Shown: positions 22,413 through 33,679 of the stretch, in pieces
How positions within the stretch are numbered: the first letter of the stretch is position 1
How the letters are laid out: every line of letters begins with the position of its first letter
Assembly (NCBI RefSeq): GCF_002777975.1
Contig: NZ_NGVS01000007.1
Span: 174,070 to 238,069, forward strand
DNA length: 64,000 nucleotides
Reading direction: 5' to 3'
From: Shewanella carassii
GTDB taxonomy: Bacteria; Pseudomonadota; Gammaproteobacteria; Enterobacterales; Shewanellaceae
The notes under the pieces: generated by a model
What the model was told of the DNA's origin: nothing
The model's input: the letters and a program-made list of their open reading frames with translations, nothing else
Databases searched by the model: none
Program-made: the position numbers and the translations under genes

Positions 22413-23684
22413 TTAGATAAGCGCTTTAAAGCCCGAAACAGTGTAAAAGGAGCCAAAGACAATTACCACATCTTCGGCGCCGAGTTTGGGTTTGAGGTAT
22501 TGCCAGCAATCTTGCATCTGTTCAAATTCCCGGGCGTCACAGCCATCCGGCAGGGCTTTTCGCAAACGGCCAGCATCGGCACCACGCTCATTATGCAAGG
22601 TCACCGCCAACCAGCTGTCTATGCTAGGTGCCAGCGCCTGCATCACGCCTTCGATATCCTTGTCCTTGAGCATACCGCAAACACCATAGACTCGTCCCTT
22701 GGCCTGCAGTTCATCCAGCCTTTGCGCCAGATAGCGGGCCGCGTGGGGATTGTGCGCCACATCCAAAATAATCAGCGGCGCCTCGCAGATATGCTCCATT
22801 CTGCCGCTGAGCCTGGCACTGGAGAGCCCTGAGCGAATCGCCGCTTCGGAGAGCTCAGGCCAGAGTTGTTCCAGCGCAGCCAAGCTAGTAGCGGCATTGG
22901 GCAGAGGTAGTTGCGGCTTGGGTAAGCCCTCAAACTGCCAGTGCTCACCGCAAAAATCCCAGCCTGTGCTGGTTTGCTTGTAGGAAAATGCCTGCCCTAC
23001 CGCCTTGAGTAAGGCGCCCTTTTCATTGGCAACCTCAACTACGCTGGCAGGCATCTCGGCATCGCCCACTATCGCCGGGCGTTTCTGACGGAAAATGCCG
23101 GCCTTCTCACGGCCAACCAGTTCCCGGGTGTCACCAAGATACGCCTGATGATCAAGATCTATGGCGGTTACCACACTGACATCGGCATCTATGATATTGG
23201 TAGCATCCAGCCGGCCTCCCAGGCCCACTTCCAGAATAACCAGATCCAGCTTGGCCTGCTTGAACAGCAGTAACCCGGCCAGGGTGGCATATTCAAAGAA
23301 GGTCAGCGAGGTGTCGCCTCTGGCCGCCTCTATGATTTCAAAGGCCGAGATAAAGTCGCTATCCGGCGCATCGACACCGTCTATCCGCACCCGCTCATTG
23401 TAATTGAGGATATGGGGCGAACTGTAAACCCCGACCCGATAACCCGCCGCGCGCATGATCTGCTCCAGCATACGGCAGGTGCTGCCCTTGCCATTGGTAC
23501 CGGCAACTGTGATCACCTTGGTGCTGCCCAGTGACAGCACCCCGAGCCTGGTCGCAACTTGGGTGACCCGCTCGAGCCCCATGTCGATTTCAGTCGGATG
23601 AATAGCCAGCAGGTAGTCCAGCCAAACTGACAAAGGAGCGTCGGCTCCAGGTAGTGGCGGCAGATGAGCGGATGATTGCGACAT
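22413..23684 (-). CDS. folC: Bifunctional dihydrofolate synthase / folylpolyglutamate synthase
   Basis: Adds glutamate to dihydropteroate and to folates. The ATP-binding loop TVAGTNGKGSTCRML (about residue 60) and the Mur-ligase-type centre (EVGLGGRLDATNI, DLDHQAYLG) are intact; the C-terminal domain contains LDVAHNPHA. 423 residues. In related bacteria accD normally lies directly upstream; here the next upstream gene is truA, 68 bases away. Confidence 0.95.
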   Translation of the reverse strand: MSQSSAHLPPLPGADAPLSVWLDYLLAIHPTEIDMGLERVTQVATRLGVLSLGSTKVITVAGTNGKGSTCRMLEQIMRAAGYRVGVYSSPHILNYNERVRIDGVDAPDSDFISAFEIIEAARGDTSLTFFEYATLAGLLLFKQAKLDLVILEVGLGGRLDATNIIDADVSVVTAIDLDHQAYLGDTRELVGREKAGIFRQKRPAIVGDAEMPASVVEVANEKGALLKAVGQAFSYKQTSTGWDFCGEHWQFEGLPKPQLPLPNAATSLAALEQLWPELSEAAIRSGLSSARLSGRMEHICEAPLIILDVAHNPHAARYLAQRLDELQAKGRVYGVCGMLKDKDIEGVMQALAPSIDSWLAVTLHNERGADAGRLRKALPDGCDAREFEQMQDCWQYLKPKLGAEDVVIVFGSFYTVSGFKALI

Positions 23685-23752
23685 TTGATTCTTCCCTTAA
23701 ATCTTGATGTTGCCGCAAGCAAAAGCGTGGCGGCAACAGCATGCTAACGGTT

Positions 23753-24538
23753 TCAGTCCGGCATAAACAGTGGGCCCATGGCCAACTTGGGCAGTTGATA
23801 TTGCTCAGGATAGCTGACATGCACCAGATAGAGGCCATTAGGTTTAGCCGTGGGGGCAGCCTGGGTTCTGTCTTTAAGTTCCAGCAACTGACCCAGCCAA
23901 TCCAGCGGCTGATTGCCAAGTCCTACTTCCAGCAGCGAGCCGACTATGTTGCGCACCATGTGATGCAAAAAGGCATTGGCTTCGATATCCACTATCACAT
24001 ACATGCCCTGGCGGGTCACACTGACCCTGTGCACATTGCGAAACGGGGTGCGCGACTGGCATTGGATCGCCCTGAAACTGGTGAAGTCGCGCTCACCCAG
24101 CAGATACTGGGCCGCCTGATGCATCTTCTGCTCGTCGAGGTCTCCGTGATAATGGCTGACGCCACCACGCAAAATGCCGGGACGGAAATTATGGTTGTAG
24201 ATGATATACCGGTAGCGGCGAGCAGTTGCCGAAAAGCGGGCATGAAAACTGTCATCCACCTCTTTGGCCCAGCGCACCGCGATATTGTCCGGCAGATTGG
24301 CATTGACGCCCAGGGTCCAGGCGCCTTCGTTACGAATCGCAGAAGTATCAAAATGCACCACTTGCCCGGTGGCGTGTACCCCGGCATCGGTGCGACCGGC
24401 GCATTGCAGTGCTATCGGCTCATTGGCCACTTGGGACAAGGCCCGCTCCAACTGCCCCTGAACTGAATCCACTTCGGCCTGGCGTTGCCAACCATAATAG
24501 CCGCTACCATCATATTCGATACCCAACGCAATACGCAT
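23753..24538 (-). CDS. truA: tRNA pseudouridine synthase A
   Basis: Converts U38-U40 of tRNA anticodon arms to pseudouridine. The catalytic Asp sits in [15 protein letters not shown]. The start at 24538 ([20 protein letters not shown]) has GGGGAG just upstream and matches the family N-terminus; an upstream in-frame codon would add 30 residues with no family similarity. 261 residues (E. coli 270). It follows fimV on the minus strand with a terminator between. Confidence 0.95.
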   Translation of the reverse strand: MRIALGIEYDGSGYYGWQRQAEVDSVQGQLERALSQVANEPIALQCAGRTDAGVHATGQVVHFDTSAIRNEGAWTLGVNANLPDNIAVRWAKEVDDSFHARFSATARRYRYIIYNHNFRPGILRGGVSHYHGDLDEQKMHQAAQYLLGERDFTSFRAIQCQSRTPFRNVHRVSVTRQGMYVIVDIEANAFLHHMVRNIVGSLLEVGLGNQPLDWLGQLLELKDRTQAAPTAKPNGLYLVHVSYPEQYQLPKLAMGPLFMPD

Positions 24539-24628
24539 CTGTTTCTCCCCTGATCTCAAGGCGGCGAATTCTACCACAGAGCGGGCATTCGCCTCCAAGA
24601 AAAAGCCCGAACAAGCAACAGACTGCAT

Positions 24629-24654
24629 AAAAAACGGCGCCCCTGGCGCCGTTT
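24629..24654 (-). terminator. Terminator of fimV/hubP
   Basis: Stem AACGGCGCC / GGCGCCGTT with a T run on the minus strand, 16 bases after the fimV stop. Confidence 0.9.
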
Positions 24655-24669
24655 GAGTATCGATTGAGT

Positions 24670-27600
24670 CTAGCCCAAGGTTTTTATCAGGGCCGCGGCT
24701 TCCTCTTGTTGCTTGGCATTGCCGTCCAGCTCCACCTCTTTAAGCAGCGCCTTGGCGGCATCCTTATCATCGATTTCGATATAAGCCCGTGCTAAGTCCA
24801 ACTTGGCATTGACCGAGTTTTCCTCATCATCGACATCTATCATAGTGGCGGCGCCTACGAGAGAGTCGAGCTCCCCCATATCCACATCCAGCTCCTTGTA
24901 AGGGTCGGTATCGCTGTTACCTTCATCGGCTTCATTCAACAGGCGCTCGATATCGATAAATCCGTTTTCCTTCTGGAAGGCGCTGAGGTCATGTTCAGTC
25001 ACGGCGCTAGTGCCCGCCTTGCCCTTTTCTTTGGCATCAAGGGCCGCCAGCGCTTCATCCACTGTCAGTTTATGCTCTTCGAGATCCAGCGAGTCAGCAT
25101 TATCCAGGTCGAGACTGAATTCTTCATCCGCCTCTGCGTCCTTGGCCACAGTTTCAGAAAAAGCTGCCAACAACTCGTCGTCACTCAGGTTCTTGTCATC
25201 GCTGCTGTCAATATCCAGAGCCAATTCAGACTCGGTCGCTATGGCGCTATCAACAGCATCAGGCTGCTCTTTCGCTGATGGCTCTTCCTTATCCTCAACG
25301 GAAGGCTCTTCTGGCGCGGCAGGATCCCATTCAAGAACATGCGGATCATGGCTCTTACTGCCAGCTTTGAGATCGTCGAAAAAGCCGGAATCCTTGTCGC
25401 TGCCTTGACCGCCTGGCTCGCTGTCAGTCTTTTGTGCCTCACTGGCCTCGGCTACATCGGAAAGCTGCGATGTGTCAGCTTCCTGAGATTGCGACAACTC
25501 CGCCAACATGGCATCCAATTCATCATCGCTGCGATCTATTACATCTTGCTTCTCAGCGGCGATTTCTTCGGCATCTTCACTAACTGCCGTTTCATCAGCC
25601 AGTCCAGTCAGCAAGGCATCAAGCGCTTCGCTGTCGTCAGCAACAGCATTGGCTGCACCAGTGGCTTGCTTGTCGGCATAAACAACCGACTCGTCCAGAC
25701 CCGCCAGTAAAGCATCGATATCGGCTTCAGCATCCTCGGCCTCTATATCTATATCGCTGCCTTCCAACTCGGCTGCGATAGCTTCGCTGAGTTCGTCTTG
25801 ATCATCGACTTCTGTCGGGGCATCAAAACCGGCCAGCAAGGCATCGATGTCAGCCTCTTCACCCTGTTCGGCATAGGTTGAGTCGTCTTCATCCAATTCG
25901 GCGGCAATGGCAGCACTGAGATCTTCATCAGCCTCTGGCACTGCACTCTGCGCATCTTCATCAAGTTGAGGCTTCTCTTCGACTGGGGTGTCAAACCCGG
26001 CCAATAGCGAATCCAGATCAACCTCCTGAAGATCTTCATCTTGGGTTTCATCAGCTAATTCAGCGGCAATGGCGGCACTGAGATCTTCATCGAGTTCATC
26101 AGTCGCTGTGTTGGTGTCCTCATGAGACACCTCCAGCTCTTGTGTTGGCTCAAGATTGAATTCTTGTTCAAACACAGGCTCTTGCTCAAGCTCTGTTTCA
26201 AACTCTTGCTCGAAGGCCGCAGTCACATCTTCAGGCAAGGTTTCGCTCAAATCGGGTTCTGAGGATACTTGCTCTTCTGTTTGCAACTCTTCCGGAATAG
26301 CATCCTCTTTATCGCTATCATCCAAGCCGACAAGTAGCGAGTCCAGATCGTCTTCAGCGGGCTCTTCGGGTTTCTCGTCCAAATCCTGTTCACCCATTGC
26401 CTCAGCCCAGAGATCATCCAGAGACTGACCTTCATCTTCGGCATCCTGACTATCATCTCTCTCGCCCGAGTCGATAAACATACCTTGAGCCATGTCCATC
26501 TGCTCACTATCGTCGCCTTCAACCTCAGGCTCGGGTTGCAATGCAGTACCACTCACATCCAACAAAGATTCAATCGAATCGTCCTGATCATCATCCAGAT
26601 GTACGGCTAATTCATCGTTGGCGTTAGCCATCTCGGTCGCAGCCGCGCCGGCAACGGCTGCCGCGACCACTGGAGCGGCTTCGGTCTGTGGTGCTTGGGC
26701 ATCGGCCTGTTTACGCCTGCGACGCAGCATGCTCCACAGCAACAATAACAGCAGTACCGCAGGGACGGCGGCAGCCAGCACCAACAATAATGGATTATCC
26801 ATCAGGCTACGCCAGAGATCGTCCGGCGCTTCCGCTTTGGTCTTGGCTGCTTGAAGTTGTTGTTTGAGGTCAGCGTTTTCGGCCTTGAGTTGCTGCTCTT
26901 GCTTTTTGCTGGCCTGCAGCGATTCTTCCAATACCGACAGACGCTGATTCAGTTCATCGATTTGAGCCTGCAACCCCTTATTATCAGTGTTAGCCACCAA
27001 GAGCTGATCCTGAGCGCGACCCAGTTCATCGGTCAGGCTCAAGTTGCGGCTCTGCAACGCTTCAATGCTGTTGTCATCGGCCGCTTCTGCAGTAGTTTCC
27101 TGGACTGTTTTTTCGGTTGTGGTGGCTGGCGATTTGTCTGCAGCGACTTGAGCAGGCTCAGTCACTGGCTCGCTCTCTTTCGGCGGCGCGCTGTCTTCCT
27201 TGACACCTGTATCGACTTTAGATGGCTGCGCTACCGTTTGAGTTTGGGTGGCCGGAGATGATTTATCTGCTGCTTGGCTTACAGGCTCGGGGGCAGGCTC
27301 GGGGGCTTTAGCGGTTTCGACTCTACCATCATCGTCCTTTACCGACTTGCCGGAAGACCAGCGCTTGTCATCCTGCTCTGCGCGGGCTCGAGCCATACTC
27401 AAGGGGATGGCCTGCATCACCTCTTTAGAAGGGATCAGCAGTATCATGCCTCGTTCTAGGCTGTTGTAATTATTGGATGAAAAAGCGTGCGGGTTGGCTT
27501 CAAATATAGCGGCCATGACCTGATAGATACTGACGCTGGGATCCGGTCTGACTTTCTGGGCAATGCTCCAGAAGGTGTCCGATGGCGTTGTCGGACCATA

Positions 27601-27741
27601 CTGACGCACCTGTTGGCGCACCTGACCGTCAGGACCGGTAATTTTCAGGCTTTCTGCATTAACGGGGGTAATCGTTGTGCCTGGATTCAGGGCAAAAAAA
27701 GCGGCCATCAGGCCAACAAGATATGAAGTGCGAAAGTTCAT
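24670..27741 (-). CDS. fimV: FimV/HubP polar landmark protein
   Basis: Large inner-membrane protein that marks the cell pole and positions pilus, flagellum and chemotaxis machinery in Shewanella, Vibrio and Pseudomonas. It has a signal peptide (to about residue 30) and a LysM-like periplasmic domain (residues 50-110). A coiled coil near 225-300 is followed by one membrane segment near 320 ([18 protein letters not shown]). The cytoplasmic half is highly acidic, with repeated modules [10 protein letters not shown] and (A/V)D(I/L)D(A/S)LLAGFD. The C-terminal FimV helical domain covers about the last 60 residues. The start at 27741 follows GGGAAG and begins directly with the signal peptide. 1023 residues. 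Confidence 0.93.
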   Translation of the reverse strand: MNFRTSYLVGLMAAFFALNPGTTITPVNAESLKITGPDGQVRQQVRQYGPTTPSDTFWSIAQKVRPDPSVSIYQVMAAIFEANPHAFSSNNYNSLERGMILLIPSKEVMQAIPLSMARARAEQDDKRWSSGKSVKDDDGRVETAKAPEPAPEPVSQAADKSSPATQTQTVAQPSKVDTGVKEDSAPPKESEPVTEPAQVAADKSPATTTEKTVQETTAEAADDNSIEALQSRNLSLTDELGRAQDQLLVANTDNKGLQAQIDELNQRLSVLEESLQASKKQEQQLKAENADLKQQLQAAKTKAEAPDDLWRSLMDNPLLLVLAAAVPAVLLLLLLWSMLRRRRKQADAQAPQTEAAPVVAAAVAGAAATEMANANDELAVHLDDDQDDSIESLLDVSGTALQPEPEVEGDDSEQMDMAQGMFIDSGERDDSQDAEDEGQSLDDLWAEAMGEQDLDEKPEEPAEDDLDSLLVGLDDSDKEDAIPEELQTEEQVSSEPDLSETLPEDVTAAFEQEFETELEQEPVFEQEFNLEPTQELEVSHEDTNTATDELDEDLSAAIAAELADETQDEDLQEVDLDSLLAGFDTPVEEKPQLDEDAQSAVPEADEDLSAAIAAELDEDDSTYAEQGEEADIDALLAGFDAPTEVDDQDELSEAIAAELEGSDIDIEAEDAEADIDALLAGLDESVVYADKQATGAANAVADDSEALDALLTGLADETAVSEDAEEIAAEKQDVIDRSDDELDAMLAELSQSQEADTSQLSDVAEASEAQKTDSEPGGQGSDKDSGFFDDLKAGSKSHDPHVLEWDPAAPEEPSVEDKEEPSAKEQPDAVDSAIATESELALDIDSSDDKNLSDDELLAAFSETVAKDAEADEEFSLDLDNADSLDLEEHKLTVDEALAALDAKEKGKAGTSAVTEHDLSAFQKENGFIDIERLLNEADEGNSDTDPYKELDVDMGELDSLVGAATMIDVDDEENSVNAKLDLARAYIEIDDKDAAKALLKEVELDGNAKQQEEAAALIKTLG

Positions 27742-27861
27742 CCATTCTTCCCTTTCAAGCGCTGGTTTCGCCGACTGACGACTGGCTTTAGGCATTTGTA
27801 TTTATTGAGATTACTATAAACCAGAAATCCCCGCCCTGCTACTGTTCACATTTGCAAAACA

Positions 27862-27890
27862 AAAAAAGCCTGCTGCTTGCAGGCTTTTTC
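27862..27890 (-). terminator. Terminator of asd
   Basis: Stem AAAAAGCCTGC / GCAGGCTTTTT with a five-base loop, 18 bases after the asd stop on the minus strand. Confidence 0.92.
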
Positions 27891-27907
27891 AACAGAAACA
27901 AGGAGTT

Positions 27908-28924
27908 CTAGAGATAGTCGCGGATTAAGATTTCGCCTATCTGTACACTGTTAAGCGCCGCGCCCTTACGGATATTGTCAGAGACCACCCAAAGATCTAT
28001 GCCCAGATCGTGGGAGATATCCTTGCGTACCCGGCCGACATACACAGGGTCGCTACCGGCGCCTTCGGTGACGGCCGTTGGATAATCGTCATCATCTTCA
28101 AACAACACCACGCCTTCTGCATCCCGCAACACCGCCTTGACTTCGGCGGCATCAACCGGCTGCAGTGTCTCGATGTGAATCGCTTCCGAGTGGCCGTAGA
28201 ATACAGGGACTCGCACCGCAGTAGGGTTAACCAGAACATCGCTGTCGCCGAGGATCTTCTGAGTTTCCCAGACCATCTTCATCTCTTCTTTGGTGTAGCC
28301 GTTTTCCATAAACGTATCTATGTGCGGCAACACGTTGAAGGCTATCTGCTTGTCATAGACCTTGGGTTCTGATGGTAGGCCCTGCAACAGCTTGGCGGAT
28401 TGCCCCGCCAGCTCTTCAATCGCCTTTTTACCGGTACCGGAAACCGACTGATAAGTGGCCACATTGATACGGCTGATCCCAAAGGCATCATAGATAGGCT
28501 TGAGCGCCACCAACATCTGAATGGTTGAACAGTTGGGGTTGGCAATAATATTACGGTTACGGAAGTCGGCAATCGCTTCTGGATTCACCTCAGGGATCAC
28601 CAGTGGAATATCCAGATCATAGCGATAGTGAGAAGTGTTATCTATCACCACACAACCTGCATCGGCCGCAATCGGCGCCCATTTGGCCGAGACATCACCG
28701 CCAGCAGAGAAGAAGCCTATCTGCGCCTGAGTCCAGTCGAAGCTTTCTACATCGAGGATCTCCACCTGTTTGCCGTGAAAACTCACGGTTTCACCGGCGC
28801 TGCGGCTACTGGCCAGTGGATACAGATTCGCCACCGGGAAGTTACGCTCCTCGAGGATTTCAATCATGGTTTGACCCACAGCCCCTGAGGCACCCAATAC
28901 GACAACGTTAAATTCCTGCGACAT
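27908..28924 (-). CDS. asd: Aspartate-semialdehyde dehydrogenase
   Basis: Reduces aspartyl phosphate to the semialdehyde for lysine, threonine and methionine. The Rossmann motif VVLGASGAVGQT is at the N-terminus; the catalytic Cys is in NPNCSTIQM, so this is an active enzyme and not the Cys-lacking Usg relative found here in E. coli. 338 residues. The start directly abuts the pdxB stop, showing coupling to pdxB. Confidence 0.93.
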   Translation of the reverse strand: MSQEFNVVVLGASGAVGQTMIEILEERNFPVANLYPLASSRSAGETVSFHGKQVEILDVESFDWTQAQIGFFSAGGDVSAKWAPIAADAGCVVIDNTSHYRYDLDIPLVIPEVNPEAIADFRNRNIIANPNCSTIQMLVALKPIYDAFGISRINVATYQSVSGTGKKAIEELAGQSAKLLQGLPSEPKVYDKQIAFNVLPHIDTFMENGYTKEEMKMVWETQKILGDSDVLVNPTAVRVPVFYGHSEAIHIETLQPVDAAEVKAVLRDAEGVVLFEDDDDYPTAVTEGAGSDPVYVGRVRKDISHDLGIDLWVVSDNIRKGAALNSVQIGEILIRDYL

Positions 28925-30055
28925 TTACAGACCGACTCCTGAAAAACCTAAATGAGACAACCAATCTACCCCAGAACCCCCGGCGTTTGAAAGGGTCAAA
29001 GCACTGAATTCTCGTCTATGGCGGTGATTTTTTCTCATGTCATCAAAACCTGCGGGGTTTTTCAGCATTTTCCGGAATTTTTCATCGTCATCACGTAGAT
29101 CATAAATAAATCGGCACAAAGACAATAATGCCTTTTCATCGGGTGCACTGCTGATATCGAGCCGGGAGCTCCAACGCTCAGGCAATAACGCCACAAGCGA
29201 CTTGTCCGCCGGACGATTGAGTATCGCCATCAAGGCCTGATATAACATGAAAGTGCCCCGGGCCTTGCCCTCCAGGCTGTAGCCGGCAATATGCGGAGTC
29301 GCAAACTCCACCAGAGGCACCAGCTCCATCATGGGGTTAGGCTCCCCTTGCCAGACATCCAGCACTAACTTGAGATCCGGCCGCTTGGCCTTAACCCGGA
29401 TCAGCGCGCGATTGTCTATCACTTCACCGCGGCAGCAGTTAAGCAACCAGCAGCCGGGTTTCAGTGTCTCCAGTCGCTGCTCATCAAACAGATACCAAGT
29501 GGGATGTTCGCCGCCTCGGGTCAGAGGTACGTGCAGACTAACGATATCGGCGCCGGCAACCAGTTCATCCAGGCTGACAAAGCGGCGGCTGTCGCCAGCC
29601 TTGGCCAGCAAGGGATCGCAAAGCAAGGTATTAATTCCGTAGGCCTCAAGGCAGCGCGCCAGCGCAGAGCCTGTGTTACCCGCACCGACTATGCCAACGG
29701 TTTTGCCCTTGAGCCGAGTATCAAACCTGTTGGCCAGCTCCAACATAGCGATAAAAGCATATTCGCCAACCGCAGTGGCATTGCAACCGGGAGCATTGGA
29801 AAATGGGATATTGCGAGACGCCAGATAAGCCTTGTCCACATGATCTGTCCCTATGGTAGCACTGCCGACAAACTTAAGTTTATGTGCGCCTGCCAGCAGC
29901 GCCTCATTGACCTTGGTGACCGAGCGCACCAGCAAAACATCGGCATCGGCCACTGTGGCCGCATCCAGATGACGGCCATCGACGGTCACTATCTCCCCCA
30001 GCTCGGCAAACAAGGGCTGCACATAGGGCATATTTTCATCAACCACCAACTTCAT
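28925..30055 (-). CDS. pdxB: Erythronate-4-phosphate dehydrogenase
   Basis: Second step of DXP-independent pyridoxal-phosphate synthesis. It is a D-2-hydroxyacid dehydrogenase with the NAD-binding motif [21 protein letters not shown] near residue 119. The catalytic Arg/Glu/His region includes [11 protein letters not shown], and a C-terminal dimerisation domain is specific to PdxB. 376 residues (E. coli 378). First gene of a pdxB-asd pair. Confidence 0.95.
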   Translation of the reverse strand: MKLVVDENMPYVQPLFAELGEIVTVDGRHLDAATVADADVLLVRSVTKVNEALLAGAHKLKFVGSATIGTDHVDKAYLASRNIPFSNAPGCNATAVGEYAFIAMLELANRFDTRLKGKTVGIVGAGNTGSALARCLEAYGINTLLCDPLLAKAGDSRRFVSLDELVAGADIVSLHVPLTRGGEHPTWYLFDEQRLETLKPGCWLLNCCRGEVIDNRALIRVKAKRPDLKLVLDVWQGEPNPMMELVPLVEFATPHIAGYSLEGKARGTFMLYQALMAILNRPADKSLVALLPERWSSRLDISSAPDEKALLSLCRFIYDLRDDDEKFRKMLKNPAGFDDMRKNHRHRREFSALTLSNAGGSGVDWLSHLGFSGVGL

Positions 30056-30185
30056 CGACTTTCCTGCTCTGTTGTGGATTAAGCCGTTATTCTATCAGCG
30101 AGCTACAAGCTTGTCTGAGTCCGGCGCACATTTGAGGAAGGTACTCACAAGCCCCATGCATGTTTTGCGTGGGCTAATAAGCAAA

Positions 30186-30213
30186 GAAGGAAGCCATTTG
30201 GCTTCCTTCTTAT
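30186..30213 (-). terminator. Terminator of fabB
   Basis: Stem AAGGAAGCC / GGCTTCCTT with a four-base loop, 18 bases after the fabB stop. Confidence 0.85.
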
Positions 30214-30230
30214 TTCACTGACTCAGGTGT

Positions 30231-31442
30231 TTACTTGTACTTGCGCATCACCAGGGTAGCGTTGGTGCCACCGAAACCAAAGCTATTGCTCATAACAGTG
30301 TTGAGCTCGGCATCGCGGTATTCACGCACAATCGGCATACCTTCTGCGGCCGCGTCCAGCTTGTCGATATTGATGGAAGGCGCGATAAAACCTTGTTCAA
30401 GCATCAACAGGCTGTATATCGTTTCATGAACACCGGCTGCACCCAGCGCATGGCCTGTCAGCGACTTGGTTGAGGCAATCGCCGGCAGCTGGCCATCGAA
30501 GACTTCACGCAAAGCTTCCAGCTCACGCACATCACCGACAGGGGTAGAAGTACCGTGAGTGTTGATGTAATCGATAGGTGTATCTACGGACTCCAGCGCC
30601 ATCTTCATGCAGCGCACCGCACCTTCGCCGCTTGGAGCAACCATATCATAACCATCGGATGAAGCGCCGTAGCCGATGACTTCGGCATAAATCTTGGCGC
30701 CACGGGCTAGCGCATGCTCCAGCTCTTCGACAATCACTATGCCGCCGCCACCAGAGATCACAAAGCCATCACGGTCGGCATCATAGGTGCGGGAGGCTTT
30801 TTCAGGTGTGTCGTTATACTTGGTGGATAAGGCGCCCATGGCGTCAAATCCCATGGTCAGGGTCCAATCGATCTCTTCGGCGCCACCGGCAAAGACCATA
30901 TCCTGTTTACCCATCTGGATCAGTTCCACCGCATGGCCGATACAATGCGCACTGGTAGCACAGGCCGAGCTAATAGAGTAGCTCATCCCTTTGATTTTAA
31001 AAGGCGTGGCCAGACAGGCACTGGCTGTAGAAGACATAATCCGCGGTACAATATAAGGGCCTACGCGCTTAACACCCTTGGCACGCAGTGTGTCTGCCGC
31101 CTGAACCTGGTTGGAAGACGAAGCGCCGCCGGTACCGACAATAAGACCCACACGAGGATCTGAATACTGCTCTTCGGTCAGGTTGCTGTCTTCGATGGCT
31201 TGCTGCATGGCCAAATAGGCGTAGGCTGCGGCATCACCCATAAAACGCAGCGCCTTGCGATCGATAAGCTCAGCGGGATTGAGTTTAATGTCGCCCCAGA
31301 CCTGACTGCGCAGTTGCATCTCCTCAAATTGAGCTGAATGGGTGATACCACTGCGGCCAGCCTTGAGAGATTCAGTCACTTCTTGTTTGTTATTACCGAT
31401 ACTTGAAACAACGCCAATTCCGGTGATCACGACTCTTTTCAT
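30231..31442 (-). CDS. fabB: Beta-ketoacyl-ACP synthase I
   Basis: Elongates acyl-ACP and is essential for unsaturated fatty acid synthesis. The Cys-His-His triad is visible: [14 protein letters not shown] (Cys near 163), [11 protein letters not shown] and [11 protein letters not shown]. 403 residues, matching E. coli FabB (406). Divergent from mnmC, as in E. coli. Confidence 0.96.
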   Translation of the reverse strand: MKRVVITGIGVVSSIGNNKQEVTESLKAGRSGITHSAQFEEMQLRSQVWGDIKLNPAELIDRKALRFMGDAAAYAYLAMQQAIEDSNLTEEQYSDPRVGLIVGTGGASSSNQVQAADTLRAKGVKRVGPYIVPRIMSSTASACLATPFKIKGMSYSISSACATSAHCIGHAVELIQMGKQDMVFAGGAEEIDWTLTMGFDAMGALSTKYNDTPEKASRTYDADRDGFVISGGGGIVIVEELEHALARGAKIYAEVIGYGASSDGYDMVAPSGEGAVRCMKMALESVDTPIDYINTHGTSTPVGDVRELEALREVFDGQLPAIASTKSLTGHALGAAGVHETIYSLLMLEQGFIAPSINIDKLDAAAEGMPIVREYRDAELNTVMSNSFGFGGTNATLVMRKYK

Positions 31443-31577
31443 GTTTAACTATCCATTCCGTACAATTCAGTACCTACTTTACGCTGACGCCATGTTAGCC
31501 GTTTTACAGCATTTAAGTGGTCAGCTTTCCGTAAACTTGGGTAAAATAATGCCGAATAAGGCCTCCAGAGTAAAAGA

Positions 31578-33638
31578 TTGCCCGTGAAACAGGAACAACT
31601 TCGGCCATCCGGCAGTGAAAATACGCAAACTTGCAGCCAAAATCCCACATCTGCGGATACAACACAAGCCCCGGCGACAACTCTTGCGCCCTATCAACAA
31701 TCCCAGTCCAATGACAAGCCCTTTGGGCGGCAAATCTGTCTGGCGGCGGTAGGCAGCGAAGCCCTATTGCCTCTATTGCAACTCTGGAGCCAACTAAGGC
31801 AGGATTATCCCAAGCTTGTGTTACAGTTCTTGCTGTTTGCCGCCGATAGAGACTCCCGGACAGAATCGCTTGAGGTTCTGCAAAGCAAACTGCCATTATG
31901 GCAGACAATGCAATACGCGGCATCCGAAGAGAGTATAACTATCGGGTTAAAGAGTTTGCTCGGCGAACTACAGGCAGCCACGCTTCTAGCTATCCCCGGC
32001 TGTCAACGTTTTGTGCTCGATGGTGGTCGCCTGAGATTGGATCTCTATCTCGAGTTTGACGCCACGCAGCTCAAAGCACTGCCAGGTTTAAGTAATGAGG
32101 GCTGGATAGACAACTGGCTATGGCTCGCAGAACCTTCGCCCTCGCAGGCGATAGTCTGGGAAATGGCGCGCTTGGCTAAAGACTACGCCGACTTACTGTG
32201 TCTGCCAAGTAAACGCGATGCACTTGCCCCTTTATTAACCGATAGCGGACTCAAGGCTACAGATTTTCATCATTTCACCTCATTGCTCGGCGGAGATAAG
32301 AGCAAGCTCGCGCCTATCGCCAAGGCTGAGCGCCTTGCCTTGCGACACCAAAGCTGCGCCGAACGGGCCCCCTGGCCACTCTATCGGGAACCCGCGCTTG
32401 CAGCCGATGAATCTATTGCCATTATCGGTGCCGGTGTGGCCGGTAGTCAGCTGGCGTTGTCACTGGCGGAGCGTAAGCAACACTGTCAGGTATTTTGCAG
32501 TGAGGACAATGCGGGAGAGAGCGCCAGCGGCAACCGTCAGGGCGCGCTCTACCCGCTGTTGACTCCGGAAACATCCGAGCTCAACACCCTGTTCCAACAA
32601 GGTTTTCTCTTTAGTCGGCGGCGGATAACCGCGCTGGCTGCCGCCGGTTTCGATATCGCCTATGACTTTTGCGGTGTGTTGCATACAGGTTTTGATGAGC
32701 GAAGCCGCGCCCGTCTGAATAAGATTGCCATGGGCCAAAACTGGCACCCGGATATTCTGCGCCGGGTCGACAGCACTGAGGCGACAGAGCTTGCGGGATT
32801 GGATATAAAAGAAGATGGTCTTTTTTACCCTCTGGGTGGCTGGGTCTGCCCCAGAGCCCTGTGTCAGGCCGCCATCCAATACGCTGTCGACTCGACCTAT
32901 TGTGACTTTAAACCCCGAACCCATATCAGCAAGATTTCAAGAGAAGGTAGCCACTGGTGGCTGAGTGCCGCCGATGGTCGCCGCTTTGGACCATTCAAGA
33001 AATTGGTGCTGGCAAGCGGCGCTTCGCTGACGGCGCTGCCACAAACTTCGGCCCTGCCCGCCTCCTCCTTTCGCGGCCAGGTCAGTGAAGTTGCAACCCA
33101 AGGCGGTTTGGGAGCGCTTAAGGCAGTACTCTGCGCCAAGGGCTATCTCACCCCGGCCTGGGAGGGTATTCATTGCCTGGGAGCCAGTTATGTTAAGGAT
33201 CCCGAGCAGTTGGCCTACAGCGCAGTCGAGCAGAGAGAAAATCTGCAAAAAATCGCCATGAGTTATCCGGATGCCGACTGGCACCAGGGGCTGGTGATGG
33301 GGCAAGGTGCCAGAGTGGGTGTGCGTATGGTCACCCGGGATCACTTTCCCATGCTGGGACAAGCGCCGGATATCGATGCGCTCATGCGGGGCTATCAGCA
33401 ACATCAGCACACTCCCGAGAGTGCCCGCTACTGGCAACAGACGCAGGCGCCTGTGCATCCGGGTCTATATGTTCTTGGTGGTTTGGGCTCCCGCGGCCTC
33501 AGCACAGGTCCATTGGCGGCGGAAATTCTGGCATCAGAACTTTGCCATCAGCCTTTGCCTGTTGGAAGTACACTGCTGCAGCGCCTCAACCCCAACCGGA
33601 TGTGGATGCGAAAGCTCATCAAAGGCAAGGCACTGTAA
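31578..33638 (+). CDS. mnmC: MnmC: FAD-dependent tRNA cmnm5(s2)U34 oxidoreductase with a degenerate methyltransferase domain
   Basis: Late enzyme of the mnm5s2U wobble modification that starts with MnmA/MnmEG. The C-terminal oxidoreductase part (from about residue 275) is intact, with the FAD motif IAIIGAGVAGSQLALSLAE, SASGNRQGALYPLLTPE, and GLGSRGLSTGPLAAE at the end. The N-terminal 250 residues align with the methyltransferase domain by position and by IPGCQRFVLDGGRLRLDLYLE. However, the SAM loop (FGFGTGLN in the family) reads AAVGSEALL, and the DxFLDGFAPxxNPxMW segment is replaced by DNWLWLAEPSPSQAIVWEM. The start is a TTG or the GTG two codons later; the first 45 residues are low-complexity. 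686 residues. Confidence 0.88.
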   Translation: MPVKQEQLRPSGSENTQTCSQNPTSADTTQAPATTLAPYQQSQSNDKPFGRQICLAAVGSEALLPLLQLWSQLRQDYPKLVLQFLLFAADRDSRTESLEVLQSKLPLWQTMQYAASEESITIGLKSLLGELQAATLLAIPGCQRFVLDGGRLRLDLYLEFDATQLKALPGLSNEGWIDNWLWLAEPSPSQAIVWEMARLAKDYADLLCLPSKRDALAPLLTDSGLKATDFHHFTSLLGGDKSKLAPIAKAERLALRHQSCAERAPWPLYREPALAADESIAIIGAGVAGSQLALSLAERKQHCQVFCSEDNAGESASGNRQGALYPLLTPETSELNTLFQQGFLFSRRRITALAAAGFDIAYDFCGVLHTGFDERSRARLNKIAMGQNWHPDILRRVDSTEATELAGLDIKEDGLFYPLGGWVCPRALCQAAIQYAVDSTYCDFKPRTHISKISREGSHWWLSAADGRRFGPFKKLVLASGASLTALPQTSALPASSFRGQVSEVATQGGLGALKAVLCAKGYLTPAWEGIHCLGASYVKDPEQLAYSAVEQRENLQKIAMSYPDADWHQGLVMGQGARVGVRMVTRDHFPMLGQAPDIDALMRGYQQHQHTPESARYWQQTQAPVHPGLYVLGGLGSRGLSTGPLAAEILASELCHQPLPVGSTLLQRLNPNRMWMRKLIKGKAL

Positions 33639-33679
33639 ACTCTCTGCATTCGCTATCATTTCAAACACAAAAAGTCAGA

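Noticed and set aside
31455..31475. FabR-like operator upstream of fabB (GTAC-AATTCA-GTAC)
   Set aside because: The half-sites resemble the fatty-acid regulator motif but the spacing is wrong and one arm is incomplete; not strong enough to call.
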